Shown piece by piece: positions 6,488-7,575 of a stretch of 7,575 nucleotides of DNA. The position numbers and the translations under genes were made by a program. Location: NCBI GenBank assembly GCA_016777745.1, contig JADHQX010000056.1, forward strand, positions 1-7,575, read 5' to 3'. Origin of the DNA: Candidatus Pelagibacterales bacterium (GTDB taxonomy: Bacteria > Pseudomonadota > Alphaproteobacteria > Pelagibacterales > AG-422-B15). The notes under the pieces are model-generated. The model was given only the letters and a program-made list of their open reading frames with translations, ran no database searches and was not told the origin of the DNA. Every line of letters starts with the position of its first letter. Within the stretch, counting starts at the first letter, position 1.

Positions 6488-7575
6488 ATGACATCAATTA
6501 TTGAAGAATTAGAAAAGAAGAGAAGCCAAGCCAGAGAGGGTGGAGGCAAGAAGAGAGTTGATGCACAGCATGCTAGAGGCAAGCTAACTGCGCGTGAAAG
6601 AATCGATGTTTTGTTAGATGAAGATACATTTGAAGAATACGACATGTATGTTGAGCATAGAACTAATGACTTTGGCATGGCTAAGAAAAAATACCCTGGA
6701 GATAGTGTTGTAACTGGCAGTGGAAAAATAAATGGTAAACTTGTTTACCTATTTAGTCAGGACTTTACAGTTTTTGGTGGATCTTTATCAGAAGCCCACG
6801 CTGAAAAAATTTGTAAGATAATGGATATGGCATTGAAAGTAGGTGCGCCTGTTATTGGCATAAATGATTCTGGAGGCGCCCGAATTCAAGAAGGGGTTGC
6901 GTCGCTTGGAGGTTATGGTGATGTTTTCCAAAAAAATGTATTAGCATCTGGGGTTATTCCACAGATATCAGTTATTATGGGACCTTGTGCAGGGGGAGCT
7001 GTATATTCTCCAGCAATGACAGACTTTATCTTTATGGTTAAAGATACTTCCTTTATGTTTGTAACGGGACCAGATGTAGTTAAAACTGTAACTCAAGAGA
7101 ACGTAACACAAGAAGAGCTTGGTGGTGCAAAAACTCATACATCAAAATCATCGGTTGCTGACGGAGCTTATGAAAATGATATTGAAACTTTATACGAAGT
7201 TAAAAAATTAATAGATTTACTGCCATCAAGTAATAAAGAAAAATCAATTAGTCAAAAATCTGAATTTCAAGATTTAAGTCCGGATCTGTCATTGGATACT
7301 TTGGTACCAGATAATCCAAATAAACCCTATGATATGTTAGAGCTTATAAATAAAGTCGTTGATAATAGTGATTTCTTCGAAATACAGGCTGAATTTGCTA
7401 AAAATATGATTGTTGGTTTTGGAAGAGTAGAGGGTCGAACTGTTGGTTTTGTAGCAAATCAGCCATTAGTATTAGCTGGTTGCCTTGATATAGATGCAAG
7501 CAAAAAGGCTGCAAGATTTGTTAGATTCTGTGACTGTTTCAATATACCAATTGTAACATTCGTTGATGTACCCGG
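6488..7575 (+). CDS. pccB: Propionyl-CoA carboxylase beta chain (3' end outside window)
   Basis: The beta chain is the carboxyltransferase of biotin-dependent propionyl-CoA carboxylase. It moves CO2 from biotin on the alpha chain to propionyl-CoA, giving methylmalonyl-CoA. The frame stays open to the window edge: 362 complete codons of a protein that is usually about 510 residues. Visible motifs are [15 protein letters not shown] (25-39), [17 protein letters not shown] (92-108), [20 protein letters not shown] (125-144) and [19 protein letters not shown] (162-180), the last with the glycines that form one oxyanion hole. [20 protein letters not shown] (195-214) follows, and the second crotonase-like domain begins near 280. 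The motif set is much closer to PccB than to the AccD subunit. The second oxyanion hole and the residue governing acyl-CoA choice lie downstream, so substrate preference is inferred. Confidence 0.93.
   Translation, partial: MTSIIEELEKKRSQAREGGGKKRVDAQHARGKLTARERIDVLLDEDTFEEYDMYVEHRTNDFGMAKKKYPGDSVVTGSGKINGKLVYLFSQDFTVFGGSLSEAHAEKICKIMDMALKVGAPVIGINDSGGARIQEGVASLGGYGDVFQKNVLASGVIPQISVIMGPCAGGAVYSPAMTDFIFMVKDTSFMFVTGPDVVKTVTQENVTQEELGGAKTHTSKSSVADGAYENDIETLYEVKKLIDLLPSSNKEKSISQKSEFQDLSPDLSLDTLVPDNPNKPYDMLELINKVVDNSDFFEIQAEFAKNMIVGFGRVEGRTVGFVANQPLVLAGCLDIDASKKAARFVRFCDCFNIPIVTFVDVP

Noticed and set aside
6463..6678. 71-codon open frame on the - strand over the pccB start
   Set aside because: It overlaps the clearly coding N-terminus of PccB and its ribosome-binding site. 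The serine/leucine-rich translation resembles no family.
1..7575. Search for a novel defence, mobile or biosynthetic system
   Set aside because: All substantial coding frames are recognised housekeeping genes in conserved order, the gaps are 72 bases or shorter, and there are no long repeats, terminal inverted repeats, tRNA-like ends or composition shifts.

Overview
This window is the downstream part of a conserved ribosomal-protein gene cluster from a small-genome, AT-rich bacterium, most likely a marine alphaproteobacterium. Every gene is on the + strand and packed almost end to end. The alphaproteobacterial assignment rests on three things: adk lies between secY and rpsM, there is no rpmJ after secY, and the protein sequences (SecY, S5, the short-LID adenylate kinase, PccB) look alphaproteobacterial. 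The low GC, the A/T-biased codons (AGA for most arginines) and the very short gaps fit the streamlined SAR11 / AEGEAN-169 type of ocean bacteria. The exact lineage is inference and cannot be fixed from this window alone.

Layout. Positions 1-2681 are the end of the spc operon: the tail of rplR (L18), rpsE (S5), rpmD (L30), rplO (L15) and secY. adk (2678-3247) overlaps secY by four bases. A 72-base gap (3248-3319) holds a near-consensus sigma70-type promoter. The alpha operon follows: rpsM (S13), rpsK (S11), rpoA and rplQ (L17), ending at 5520. After a 52-base gap with a T8 tract but no convincing terminator come a 23S rRNA pseudouridine synthase of the RluC/RluD family (5573-6448) and the 5' two thirds of pccB, propionyl-CoA carboxylase beta chain (6488 to the window edge).

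How the genes work together. The cluster makes ribosomal proteins of both subunits, the core of the Sec translocon that docks at the ribosome exit tunnel, the adenylate kinase that balances adenine nucleotides, and the alpha subunit that nucleates RNA polymerase assembly. The pseudouridine synthase modifies the 23S rRNA to which several of these proteins bind. pccB starts a different theme, propionyl-CoA catabolism toward methylmalonyl-CoA.

I see no mobile element, CRISPR array, tRNA, rRNA, phage gene or unrecognised protein-coding gene, and no gene-free stretch longer than 72 bases. I found no undescribed system. The points worth a second look are modest: the internal promoter before rpsM, the short leader that seems to leave no room for E. 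coli-style S4 control, a possible read-through-only leader ORF, the Arg-Asp-Asn tandem repeat at the start of S5, starts without a Shine-Dalgarno sequence, and the rplQ-rluC-pccB junction.
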